A DNA stretch of 64,000 nt, from NCBI GenBank assembly GCA_016748015.1, contig JAAOMT010000420.1, positions 122,140-186,139 on the forward strand. Direction: 5' to 3'. Shown in pieces: positions 31,206-41,651 of this stretch (position 1 is its first letter; each line of letters begins with the position of its first letter). The notes below the pieces were generated by a model, which worked only from the letters and a program-made list of their open reading frames with translations, did not search any database and was not told the origin of the DNA. This DNA is from Geosiphon pyriformis (taxonomy: Eukaryota > Glomeromycota > Glomeromycetes > Archaeosporales > Geosiphonaceae). The position numbers and the translations under genes are program-made.

Positions 31206-33218
31206 TTCCCTTAGTTTATTCAAGTCATTTCTTTTATTGGACCCTTTTTTGTCATAATAGAACTAGTTAGCTCATCTGCTAATGGCTCTGGCTTGACTTT
31301 AGCTGGTCTAAAGACCCACATAAATGCTAAAAAGAACTATTTGAATAGTGTGTATTTTCACAGTACTTTACAAAAAAAACCAAGAAAGCATGTAGCTAAA
31401 AAAAGTGTTATCAATTCATCTGCTGGTCCTTTAAGTCTTAAGGATGTGACAAGCACTGGTGAGAAGTCTGCTGTATCTTGGAACAGTGAAGTGGGTAGCA
31501 AAACTAGTAGTATCAGTGGTCTGTCTGATGTAAAGAACATGAAAAATATGGTCATTAAGAAAACGAGTTACACAGAGTCTGACAATTTGGTGGTCAATGA
31601 GAACATAGACAACACAATGTTATGAAAAACTCACGCCTGAACATACATGCTCAGCCAACTTTCAAAAGATCTAGTATTTACTTATATGAGCAATATTGAC
31701 AACAATGACACTATATTGTTTTCATCATCTAAGTTTATTGGTTCTAAGTGTCTCCTATTGGCTGAGTCATATGTTTCAGAAAAACAGAGCTTCAATTCAA
31801 CCAAATCTTTTGCTCTTAATATTGAGCTTTTAGCTGTGCCTGGAAAGACTGTTGGTGATAAGTTAATCTGTGTGAAAAAATTTTTTTATTAAATAGATGG
31901 TTTTAGGGGAGCTTTTACTCCTTCAAAATTCTCAGGGATTGTCAAATCTTCATTTACTTCTAAAGCTAGCATGAATAAAACAAGAGAATTAGCAATTTGT
32001 GAGAAAATTGTGGTAAATAATAACCTCAAAAAGGTTAACAATCATTCAGATAAAGAAATTATTGTCAAAAAAATTCCAGTTGATCTTTCCAAATCGGCTG
32101 TGAAATCTGTTTTTTCCAAATTTGGTAAGGTAGTGTCTATCAAAATGCAATTGATTGGTTTGTGGCAGAAAGCTTTGATTGAGTTTGACTTGTTAGAGGT
32201 GGCTAATTCAGTTGTCTCTAAGTGGTCTGTTCTTATAGGAAAGAATTCTGTGTGGATGGCATTAGCTGTTAAGGATAAACAATCTTGGATGCTTAGGGAT
32301 CAGCATAGAGCCTTGCTTTATACTTTACCAGTTAGTACTACTGCTTATGATTTGTCTGGTTTGCTTGATTCATATGGTGGGAAGACCTGTTTTATTGGTT
32401 GCAATACTAGCTCTTATGTTTATAACAGATGTGTTGTGATTTGTTTCATTGATAAAACATCCAAGTTGGCTGCAATTAGATCTGTTCCAGTTTTTAAGAG
32501 TACAAGTTTGCAATGGGCTGGTTTTTCCCTGACTTGTTGCACCAAATGTAAACAATTTGGTCACATCTTTGATGCATGTTTGTCTGGTGAGATTTCTGGG
32601 ATTCGTGGAAAGCAGATGGTGACTGATTAAGATTGGGTCTGTCTGGCTGGTATTTATAAGAAAAAGCAAGCTCCCATTGCTCATTCAGTTTCTTTTGGTG
32701 GTAAAACTTGGGCTCAAGTAGTTGGTAGTTTCTCTTTTTGTGTTGTTCCCTTGGTTTCTTTTGGTGCTGTCTCATTCTTTGCTGCTAAAAAATTTTTATC
32801 CACTCTTGCTCTGCCTGGTACCCATAACTTGTATGGTCGTTTGGCTTCTTTAGAACACTCTCTAGAACTTTTGGCTGACCAGGTTTCTGGTATTTTGATG
32901 AAATTAGGTTTCTTAGAATTGGTGCCCTTGGCAGCTGCATCTGGTGTTTCTCCTTCTGAGGTTTCTGTAACTGTGGTTCCTGGTTTGGATTTGGATATGG
33001 TTTTGAATGGTGAATCAATGATCTTCACTCCTTCTTCTCTGGTTGTCAATGATACAGCTATCACCATAAATCCAAGTAGTTCTAAGGTTTTGACTACTAA
33101 AGTCGGTGGTTTGGAATCTAAAATGGTGGCTTTGGAAGTTTCGGTTGAGTCTGTTTTGGAAAAACTGGATCATTTGTGCTCAGATTTGGGTTTTTCAGCT
33201 GCTTTTATTTCTCAATGA
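31206..33218 (+). pseudogene. LINE2: ORF1 (RRM-like fold and CCHC zinc knuckle)
   Basis: One frame runs from about 31260 to TGA 33216-33218, with stops at 31625, 31892 and 32630. The RRM-like block is at about 32060-32220 (KKIPVDLSKSAVKSVFSKFG, VVSIKMQLIG, ALIEFDL). The knuckle CTKCKQFGHIFDAC is an intact C-x2-C-x4-H-x4-C near 32540-32580. The C-terminus (32751-33218) is Val/Ser/Leu-rich with heptad-like spacing and may trimerise. The stop overlaps the ORF2 start as ATGA. Role: RNA binding and chaperone in the LINE particle. The initiation codon is not certain. Confidence 0.8.
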
Positions 33219-34005
33219 GTGTTTTAGTTTGGAAGATTGCCACATGTAATATAAGGGACATAAACAATTCTGCAAAACAAGATGATATAATTCATTGGTA
33301 TAAGGAGTCAAACAATTTGATTTCTATTGTTACTGAGACCAAGTTAAGGGCAAAATTCACACATGGATCATGAATAAGTTTGATGGTTTCTGGATGTTTA
33401 TCTCTGGGTTGGATTTTGGTCATATGGGCTCTGGCATTGTAATTGTTATGAACATTTCTTTGGCAAGACATGTGTGCAAAGTTTCTGAAGTGCCTGGTCA
33501 GCTCCTGTTCATTAAGCTGCTTTTCAAGAATAAACTTTCTGTGTCTATTTTGGGGCTTTATGCTGGTGCTTCTTTGGTGGCTCGGTTCTCTTAGGCTGGT
33601 GAGGTCAACTTTTTCATTGCTAAGACTGTTAATGAATATTCTTTTATCATTTTGGGTGGTAATTTCAATAAGGACAGTTTGTGTAAGAGTGCGAGTTTTA
33701 AAAGATGTCTAAACTTGGGACTGGTCAATTTTTTGTCAGGTAGCCCAGTAGTAAAAAGTCCTACATGAAAAAATTTGAGGAGTGTGAAAAAAACAATTGA
33801 TTTCATGCTAGTTTTGTCTAATTTGGTTAATGCAGTAGTAGATCACAATGTTGTGGATGTGAGCAAACATTTCAACACTAATCATTGGGCAGTTTCTGTT
33901 TCTGTGGACCTGGGCAGTCTGCTGGATACTCAGTTAAACTTCTTTTGTAAGCAGGCTAATAGGAATTATTGGAGGTTTGATTTCAGAAGTGCTGATGACA
34001 GTAAA
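33215..34005 (+). pseudogene. LINE2: ORF2 endonuclease domain
   Basis: Starts at ATG 33215-33217, overlapping the ORF1 TGA. WKIATCNIRDINN holds the N-terminal Asn and TETKL the catalytic Glu. A 1-base deletion near 33350 shifts the frame. Then SVSILGLYAGAS, and LGGNFNKDS where GDFN is expected (Asp to Asn), and TNHWAVSVSV, the SDH-type site with Asp changed to Asn but His kept. Two catalytic positions are thus lost by G-to-A changes. Confidence 0.85.
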
Positions 34006-36420
34006 TAAAAAAATTTTAAAGATGCCACTTCAGCCAATGCTGGAATGTTTGCCAATAAGTTTGCTACCACTATACAACTTTTGGATTTGGATGTCATGTG
34101 GAATGTTTTGTGCAAGATAATGACTCTTTCAGCGAATAGGATATTTAGGAAGAAATAGTTTAAGGATTTTGATGGAGTTTTTACCAGAGATTTTTCAAGG
34201 TTTCATAAGCTGGAGTTGCTGATGTCTAAGCTGGTTAAAGCTTCTTGTTTGGTCTCTAGTGTAGAATTTGCTTCATTGTTGGATACATGGTGTAGGATCA
34301 ATGCTAATAGTGCATCAGTGGTAAAGTCTTTATTTCTTTCAGGTTCCAATTTTGACATGATTCACTTGGCTCTGGCTAAAATGAGGAAATCTTACTGCTT
34401 TTCTAAGTTGCTGGAATTCAGGTGTGCTAAGAAAGCATGTATCAAGGCAGCTATTAATAAAAAAATGGAAAGTTTTAAATCAGACAAGGGTTACACTATT
34501 AGGAGTGTTTTGGAGCACCTCTTTCACAAGGTAGTACTGAATTATCTGGTAATAAGTGACAAATTGGTATTGGAGCCAAGCCTAGTCAAATCTAGGGTGA
34601 ATGGGATCATGAAAGGTTGGACCAGAAAGCATAGAGTAATGTTTGACATCTCAGATGAATAGTTCTGCCAATACTGGCCTTTGGAGTATGTTTTTGATGA
34701 TGCCTTTTTTGGCATAATGTGTTCTGTTGGTGTTGATGAGTTGCTTGGTGTAGTTTTTAATCTTCCCAAGGGTAAAGCTGCTGGTCTCTCTGGGATTTCG
34801 AATAAACTCTAGAAACATTGTGATAAATCAGTTTTAGATATGCTTTTGGTGCTTTTGAATTTTTGTTTAATCTGCAAATCAGTACCTAGTGCTTGGAAGG
34901 AAACTTGGATCTTGATAATTCCTAAGCCATATGAATGGAATGAAGTTCTTATGAACACCCAACCTATTGCCTTGATTGAAACTGCCTGCAAGATTCTTTC
35001 CAAAATTCTCTCGAATAAGATTTTGTTAGCATGTAGTACTTTTGATGTTTTGTGTAGGAACAATTTTTTGGTCCTAAGAAGTATGACAATACAATCACCC
35101 ATTTTTGCTGTTGGTTCAGTGGTTAAAAATGTCTTAGAGAAGGGTCGTGAACTCTGATTGGTCTTGTAGAACATGCGGAAGGCTTATGATTCTGTTGGGT
35201 GGGAGCATCTTCAAAACAGTTTGGTTAGAATAAAGATGTATAGCAGATTCATTAGATTTTTTGGTAATATTCATAATGATTGTATTAATAGGGTTATGAC
35301 AGATTTTGGTTTAATAGATGGATACAGAGTGCATGATGGCTTGGACTAGGAGGAGATGTTTTCATCACTCTTTTAGTGCATATTTTATGATCCTCTTCTG
35401 TGTAAAGTCAAGAGACAGGCAGATGGGTGTGAATATAGGTTGAATTCTTATTTTATTTCTGGATGTGGTCATGCTAAATCTTGGGCTGGTCTCTCCTCTT
35501 TTTTCACTGCGGGTGCCTTTGTTGATGATACTATATAGGTTGGCAGTAGTCGAAGTGCTACACAGCACATTCTCAATGTTGCTAGTAAATTTTTTGATAT
35601 CAATGATATTTCAATTAATAATAATAAGACTGTGGTCATTCCCATCAATTACAAGGTTGCAGATTCTTCTCTGTTGATTAGTGGGTCACCTATTTCTATT
35701 GCCAAAAGAGGAGAATCACATCACTATTTAGGGATCTATCTGTCAACTAAGGGTTTTTCCAAACCTAGCTTGGCCAAAACACATTCTAATGTCTGGTTTT
35801 TTGCTAATCTGGTCCTCAAGAAGGCAGTATCTGATAAGCAGTTTTCATATTTGGTTTCAGCAGTCCTCTTTCCTATTATTGGTTATAGAACACAATTCAG
35901 TTATGTTCTTGTTAGTGTTTGTGAAAAGTAGAACACTCTGATTCATAAGGACTTGAAATCTAAGTCTGGCCTGCCATATGACTTTCCTAGTAATGTGATT
36001 CATCATCTTGCTCTGTATGGTTTAAAGACTTTTAAGCAGATTCAGGCTGAAAATAAGTCAGCCTTGGTCATTTCTGTTGCAAACTCTATTGGTATTTTGG
36101 GTCATCTATTCTCTCACTGGTTATATAATCTTCAGATCCTCTGCTGACATCCATTTTATCCTTTACAGTATCTGGTTCATGTCAAAGTCAATCTTTTGAA
36201 TAATTTTCTGGCTGGTATGGTGCTCATTTTCTCTGGAAGTAATTTGTTCTTGGGTGGCTCTCTGACCAATGCTTTTTGTTATCAGAATAAAACCCCTATG
36301 TCTTGTGTTCTTGGTGAAACAACTTATTTTAAGTTTTTTTCTTTGCTTTGGCATTATGGAATTGCCTTTGTAGACCAGCTGCTTGACCGAAGTGAGACTA
36401 TTTTTGATTGAAAAACCTTC
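34006..36420 (+). pseudogene. LINE2: ORF2 reverse transcriptase
   Basis: After the EN-RT linker (34216-34662), the RT reads LPKGKAAGLSGISNKL, IIPKPYEWNEVLMNTQPIA, motif A MRKAYDSVGWEHL (about 35172-35210), and motif C AGAFVDDTI (about 35510-35540), then SGSPISIAKRGESHHYLGI. The FVDD palm is intact. Stops at about 34673, 34810, 35155, 35347, 35378 and 35537 interrupt one frame. It primes cDNA synthesis at the nicked target in the family. Confidence 0.88.
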
Positions 36421-36579
36421 AAGTGGTGGAAGCAGTTGGACCTATGTGGTCCAGTTCTTGCCTAGTTTGAGTTTTCTGTTCAATTTCTTGGTGGTGCATC
36501 CTCTTTTTCTGTCTATTCCTTGTCTTTGGATGATAGCAGCTCTTCAAATATTCTTTGTTCTAGTGGGTTTAATGCTATT

Positions 36580-37902
36580 AGAACCAATTTGCTGTGTTTT
36601 GATGTTGATTGCCTTTCTGTTTATATGGATGGATTTTTGAGTGGCTTGGGGTCTGTTGATATGAAAGCTGGGACTGCTGTTTTCTTTGAGAACATTGGTA
36701 TAGGTTTGGGTGTAGAAGTTTCTGGTTTGATGTCTTCTACCTTGACAGAGTTGCAAGCCATTGCTCTAGCTCTCAAGTATATCTCTCCTTTTTGCTCGAT
36801 CAACTTGTTCTTGGACAGTTAAATGGCTTTGGATGCTTGCAAGTTGGAGCTAGATTTGGTTCACCCAGATTTTAGAAATCAGTGTTGGATTGAACGTTGC
36901 CACATTGTAAACGTCATTCATCGTAAGAATTTGAATATTAATTGGTATAAAGTCAAAGGTCATTTGGGTGTTTTGGGCAATGAGTGTACAGATAAGTTGG
37001 CCAGAGCTGTGGCTCTTTCTAGCTGAAATTTGCCCTATTCTATCAATAAACACTATTTTAAGGTTGGTGGTGCTGCTATTTCTGGTAATTCTAAACATTT
37101 TGTTTAGGATGTTTTTTGATCAGTCTATCGTGCACATTGGGAAATTGGTTTTGGTTTGCAGGTGATGGTGAATAGTCTGTGTATGGATATTGATTGGTTT
37201 AAATCATTGCTGATATGGCATCTGGACTCTCACATGGCTGCTGGCTTCACTAGCAAGTGAACTGCTGGTTTCCAGACATATTTTATGAAGGCATTACATC
37301 TTCAGCTTCCTGTTGCCATGTGTAAACAGTTTTATGATAAAAGTTACCCTAGTGTGATGCATTTGTTTTGTGATGATGTTGAAGTCTTGGATCATGCTTT
37401 TTTTTGTTTATTTGATGCCAATAATCATGCTCATTTGTTGGACTTTCATGCATCAGCTTGGGGAGTGTGATCCAGTCTGGGTTGTTCTTTCTCAGTTGTC
37501 TCACAGCTGTTGCTCACTTGTTCATCTGACATTTTGGTCAGCATTGCTCTGTGCAAAAGTTTTGTTTTCAAGAATTGGTTTCATGAGTCTGTTTCTGTTT
37601 TCAAGGATTCCAAAGTAGTGAGTCAAAACATTGTGACCTTTGTGTGTGAGTTTAGTCATGCTTTTTGGGAAGACATTTGGTTGGTTCGTGCCAAACACCA
37701 TGCTTTTATGGAAAAAAATGGACTTATTCCACATGATAGATCTGTTCCTGTCTTGATTTCTGGGCTTTTTTCAGTGCTGTCAGTGAGTGTGATTGGATTG
37801 CTGGATATTGCTAAGACAATTGGTATTGGTTTCAGTTTTCATAAGTCTTGTTTGTTTTTTTTAGGCATAAGTGATTAAGTTTCTGTTCATATAGATGTAT
37901 AG
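36580..37902 (+). pseudogene. LINE2: ORF2 RNase H and C-terminal zinc-finger domain
   Basis: RNase H: VYMDGFLSGLG (first Asp), TELQAIALAL (Glu), NLFLDS (second Asp) and KGHLGVLGNECTDKLA (last Asp with the His-Gly pattern). The C-terminal region (37285-37878) contains PSVMHLFCDD then DHAFFC, a C-x2-C...H-x3-C finger that has lost its first Cys (LINE3 keeps CLYC). The likely natural stop is TAG 37900-37902; an earlier TAA lies at 37876-37878. RNase H removes the RNA template. Confidence 0.85.
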
Positions 37903-38020
37903 TGTTGTCTTGATTGGTCCGAGTAACTGGTCATGTGTAGAAAGTGCATGATTCACACCTAGTTTAGATCATTTGTATGATGTATTGCACTAGGCAGTGT
38001 TTGGATTTCACTCATTAAAT
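37899..38020 (+). repeat. LINE2: conserved 3' tail
   Basis: AGTGTTGTCTTGATTGG, CATGTGTAGAAAGTGCATGA, CTAGTTTAGATCATTT and TTCACTCATTAAAT. The order is the same in the tails at 30691, 39096 and 40289. Probably the 3' UTR that the element RT recognises. Confidence 0.8.
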
Positions 38021-39331
38021 AATTTAATTATTATTTAACATATTAAAATTTATAAAATAATTATGAAAAAAACAAGTTACATAAAACTTGTTAATTTTAT
38101 TAAAAAATTAGTTTATAACTAAAAAAAATTATTACAATTTTAAAAACAAAATATTTTATTATTTTTATTATTATTATTATTATTATAAAATTTTAAAATA
38201 TTAAAAAAAAATTATAGAAATTGTAACAAAATTAACAAAAACAAAATAATCAACACTATTTTTTATATTAATAACAATTATTTTACTATTTATTGTTATT
38301 TTCAAATTATTATTTACCAAAAGCATAATATTAAAACAATTATTAATTAATATATTAATATTATAAATCTTAGTTTAAATTATAATTGATTTTTTGTAAA
38401 TTTTTTAATTTAGATTACTTAATATTATTGTAATTATAATATAAGATTTTTTTTAAATTGTACAGTAATTTTTATTTTTATTTTTTGTTGTATTGTTTAT
38501 ATAATGTATTTTTTTAAAAAAATTAATTTTGAATTTTATTTATTATCAAAATTTTTTTTAAAACTAATTTTATATTTGTTTAAAGTATTTTTTTAATTAA
38601 AACCATAAAATATTGAAAAAATTTTTAGCATTTTTATTAATTAATAATAATATAAATAATTTTATCTAAATATTATTTGTTTAGAATCTTAATAAATAGA
38701 TAATAGTTTATTTAAATTAAAAATATGAATAATTTTATATTAATAAATCGTTTTTTATAAAATTAATTTTTTATTAATTTTTTAATTATTATTAAGTTAT
38801 TAAATATTAAATTTGAATTTTTAATTTTTTTTTAATATTAAATTACTATATATATATATATAATTTTACTTTTTAAGATAATATATTATAATATATTATT
38901 TTTGTATTTTAAAGTAATATTTATTATTTTTATTAATTAATATTTGTTGTTATGTAAATTTTTTTCTTTTTAAAATTATTTATTATGTTATTTTATAATT
39001 GATTAATTTATTATAACTATTTATAATTTTGCTAATTTTTAATTAATAATACTAATTAACAAAAATAATTTTAACAATTAATTAATTTAATTATATAGTA
39101 TTGTCTTAATTGATTAGGTAACTAATTATATATAAAAAACATATAATTATATTTAATTTAGAATTTTAGATAATTGTATTATATTAAATAATATATAAAC
39201 TTTATTTATAAAAAAAATTATATAACAATAATTATTATAAAAAATATTTTTTTGTAATAAATATTATAGTATAATAATAACAAAAACTATTTAAAAATAT
39301 TAAAAAAATTATCTTTTATATTTATTATTTT
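38021..39331. other. Very AT-rich island
   Basis: Long stretches of only A and T with scattered C and G and no coding potential. It includes a hypermutated LINE tail (39096-39220). The remaining 38021-39095 cannot be assigned by eye and may be further decayed repeats. Confidence 0.6.
39096..39220 (+). repeat. Hypermutated LINE 3' tail
   Basis: It aligns along its length with the LINE2 tail, with G changed to A and C to T at most differing sites, for example TAACTGGTCATGTGTAGAAA against TAACTAATTATATATAAAAA. CTAGTTTAGA appears as TAATTTAGAA. Identity is clear only because three better copies are in the window. Confidence 0.75.
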
Positions 39332-39335
39332 TTAG

Positions 39336-40135
39336 TATTATTAAAGATTTTAATTATTTTTTAAGATATTATTAATATTATTTTGTTATTAATTTTATTA
39401 TTAATAAAACTTAATAAACTTTTAATAAGCTAATTTATTTTTAAAATATTTTTTTATATTTTGAATTATTGTTGTTATTGAATTTATAACAAAATAGCCA
39501 ATTTTATGTTAATTATTTATATAGTTATTTTGTAATAAAAGTTAATTTTTTTATAAAAATTTTTGTCTATAAACTTTTTAATAATATGTAATTATTTTAC
39601 TGTGAAAGTTAATTTTTTACAAAAAATTTTGATTATAAACTATTTAGTAATATAAAAAAATTTAAATAAAAAAAATTGTAAAAAAAATATTTTTAATTGA
39701 AATTAACCAAATAATTATAAAAAAAGTTTTTTGTTTTTAAAATAAATTTTATTTAATTATATTTGTTATAATTAAATTAATTGGTTTAAACTAAAATATA
39801 TTTTTCAAAAAAAATGTTTTTTTTTTATATAATATTATTTTATAATTTAAAACTTATTTTTTGCTAATATTTTAATAAATTAAAGATATATTTTAATAAA
39901 TTAAAAGTTATTTATATAAATCATTAATTTTTTTAATAACTGTTAAATATTTTATTAAGTTTTTAAATATTTTGGTGAATTTTTAAATATAATATAATTA
40001 TTAATTAAATAATAATATTTTATAATTTGATAAAATACTAAGTAATAAATTAAAATAATAATATATGTTAATTAATAATAAAAATTATAAAAATAATTTT
40101 ATGCTAATTAATAATTCAAATTTTTATTAGTAATA
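39336..40135 (-). repeat. Hypermutated solo LTR of family 2, with TTAG target repeats
   Basis: It aligns with the element F LTR read on the plus strand, from TATTATTAAAGA (F: TGTTACCGGAGG) to TTAGTAATA (F: TTGGTAACA). Middle blocks also align: AATAGCCAATTTTATG against AATGGCCAATTCTATG, and AATAATATATGTTAATTAAT against GATAATATATGCTAATTAAT. Most differences are C-to-T or G-to-A. TTAG stands on both sides (39332-39335, 40136-40139), equal to CCAG after deamination. No internal region is present, so this is a solo LTR. Confidence 0.85.
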
Positions 40136-40139
40136 TTAG

Positions 40140-40289
40140 TTTTTATTTTTATTTTTTAATTTTATTTAATTTAACGAATGAGATCCAAATGTGACTTAAT
40201 ACTATACATTATTTAAATGATCTAAACTAGGAGTGAATCATGCACTTTCTACACATGACCAGCCACTCAGGCCAGTTAAGACAACACTA
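40140..40289 (-). repeat. LINE3: 3' tail with A-rich end
   Basis: On the minus strand: TAGTGTTGTCTTAACTGG, CATGTGTAGAAAGTGCATGA, CTAGTTTAGATCATTT and GATCTCATTCGTTAAAT, then a (TAAA)-like run of about 30 bases. Matches the other LINE tails. Confidence 0.8.
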
Positions 40290-41640
40290 CATGCCTATAT
40301 GCACAGAGACCATATCCCCAACATCTGAAAAAAATAAACAAGACCAATGAAACCCAAAACTAACTCTAAAAGTTTTAGTCACACCCAGCAACCTAATCAT
40401 ACCAGTCGAGAATCTCATAGACAAACCAGAGATTGGCACAAGAATAGAACCATCACAAGAAATCAAACCACACTTTTCCATAAAGGACTAATGCTTAACA
40501 CGGACCAATTAGACATCCTCCCAAAATGTGAGACAAAAGCCACACACAAAATCCACAATTTTTTTAGCCCTAATCTTAGGATCATTAAAAACTGAGACAG
40601 ACTCATAACACCAATTATGAAAAACAAAGTCCTTACACAGAGCAACGCCAACCCCTACCTTGAAGACACAAGAAGCTAACAACTGCAAAACACATAAAAA
40701 AGAGCAAGACAAACCAGAAAGAGCCTTCTAAGCCAAAGCATGAGAGGTCAACAAATGAGCACAAACATCGAAGTCATGAGAACAAGAAAAGACATGGTCT
40801 GAGATCTCAACATTATCACAGTATAAACACACCACACTGGGGTAACTTCTATCATACAAATGCTTGTGCACAGCAACCGGGAGCTGATGATGGAGGGCTT
40901 TCATAAAGTATGTATAAGAGCCAGTCATATGTATACTAGTAAAACCAGTGGCCAAATAAAAATTAGGGTGTCACACCAGAGAGGACTTGTACCAATCAAT
41001 GTCAGCATGCAAACTATCCACCACAACCTGAGATCCAGACCCAACTTCCCATCGAGCACAATGAACAGAACAGAAAATGTCATGTACAAAGTATCTAGAA
41101 TTTCCAGAAACCGTGATATCATCAGCATTCAGAAAGCATTCATTGACCAAATAAGACAAATCTCAGGCAGAGGCAGCAGCATCCTTGGCAAGTGCATCAG
41201 CACACACATTGCTTGAGATGTCTGAATGACCCTTAACTTTAATCCAATTTACATCCAAATTTTTTCGATAAATGACATTAACAATATGATAATGCTTAAT
41301 TCAGCAATAGTTCCTAAAATCCGAACAAACCAGCAAAGACTCTGACATGCATGTATTCAAAGCCATTTGGCTGTCAGAGAACAAGTCAACTAAATGAAAA
41401 GAAGGAACACACTCAAGAGCCAAAGCAATGGTTTGCAATTCTGTCAAAGTAGAAGAAACCAAACCAAACATCTCTATACTTAAACTCATGTCAATGTCCT
41501 CAAAAAAAATGGCAGCACCTGCTTTCATGTCAACAGTGCCCAGACCACACAGAGACTCATCCATATACACAGAAAGGCGAGTGGCATCAACTGTTAGCAG
41601 AGTGTCATAAACCATACCAAAACCATGAGATTGACAAACA
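40287..41640 (-). pseudogene. LINE3: ORF2 RNase H and C-terminal zinc finger
   Basis: RNase H on the minus strand at 41615-41301: VYMDESLCGLG (first Asp), TELQTIALALE (Glu), LFSDSQMALN (second Asp). The last part near 41250-41160 continues in frame. The C-terminal finger at about 40850-40780 is CLYCDNVEISDHVFSC, a complete C-x2-C...H-x3-C. The C-terminus ends at TAG 40289-40287. Scattered stops interrupt the frame. Confidence 0.85.
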
Positions 41641-41651
41641 TTAGAATCAGC

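Larger units (their letters stand above)
31126..38020 (+). mobile_element. LINE2: non-LTR retrotransposon, near full length
   Basis: A copy of about 6.9 kb with 5' UTR, ORF1 to 33218, ORF2 from 33215 to about 37902 and the conserved 3' tail. ORF1 is in a single frame with three stops. ORF2 holds one frame from 33370 onward after one 1-base loss near 33350. No target duplication could be identified in the AT-rich flanks. Confidence 0.9.
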
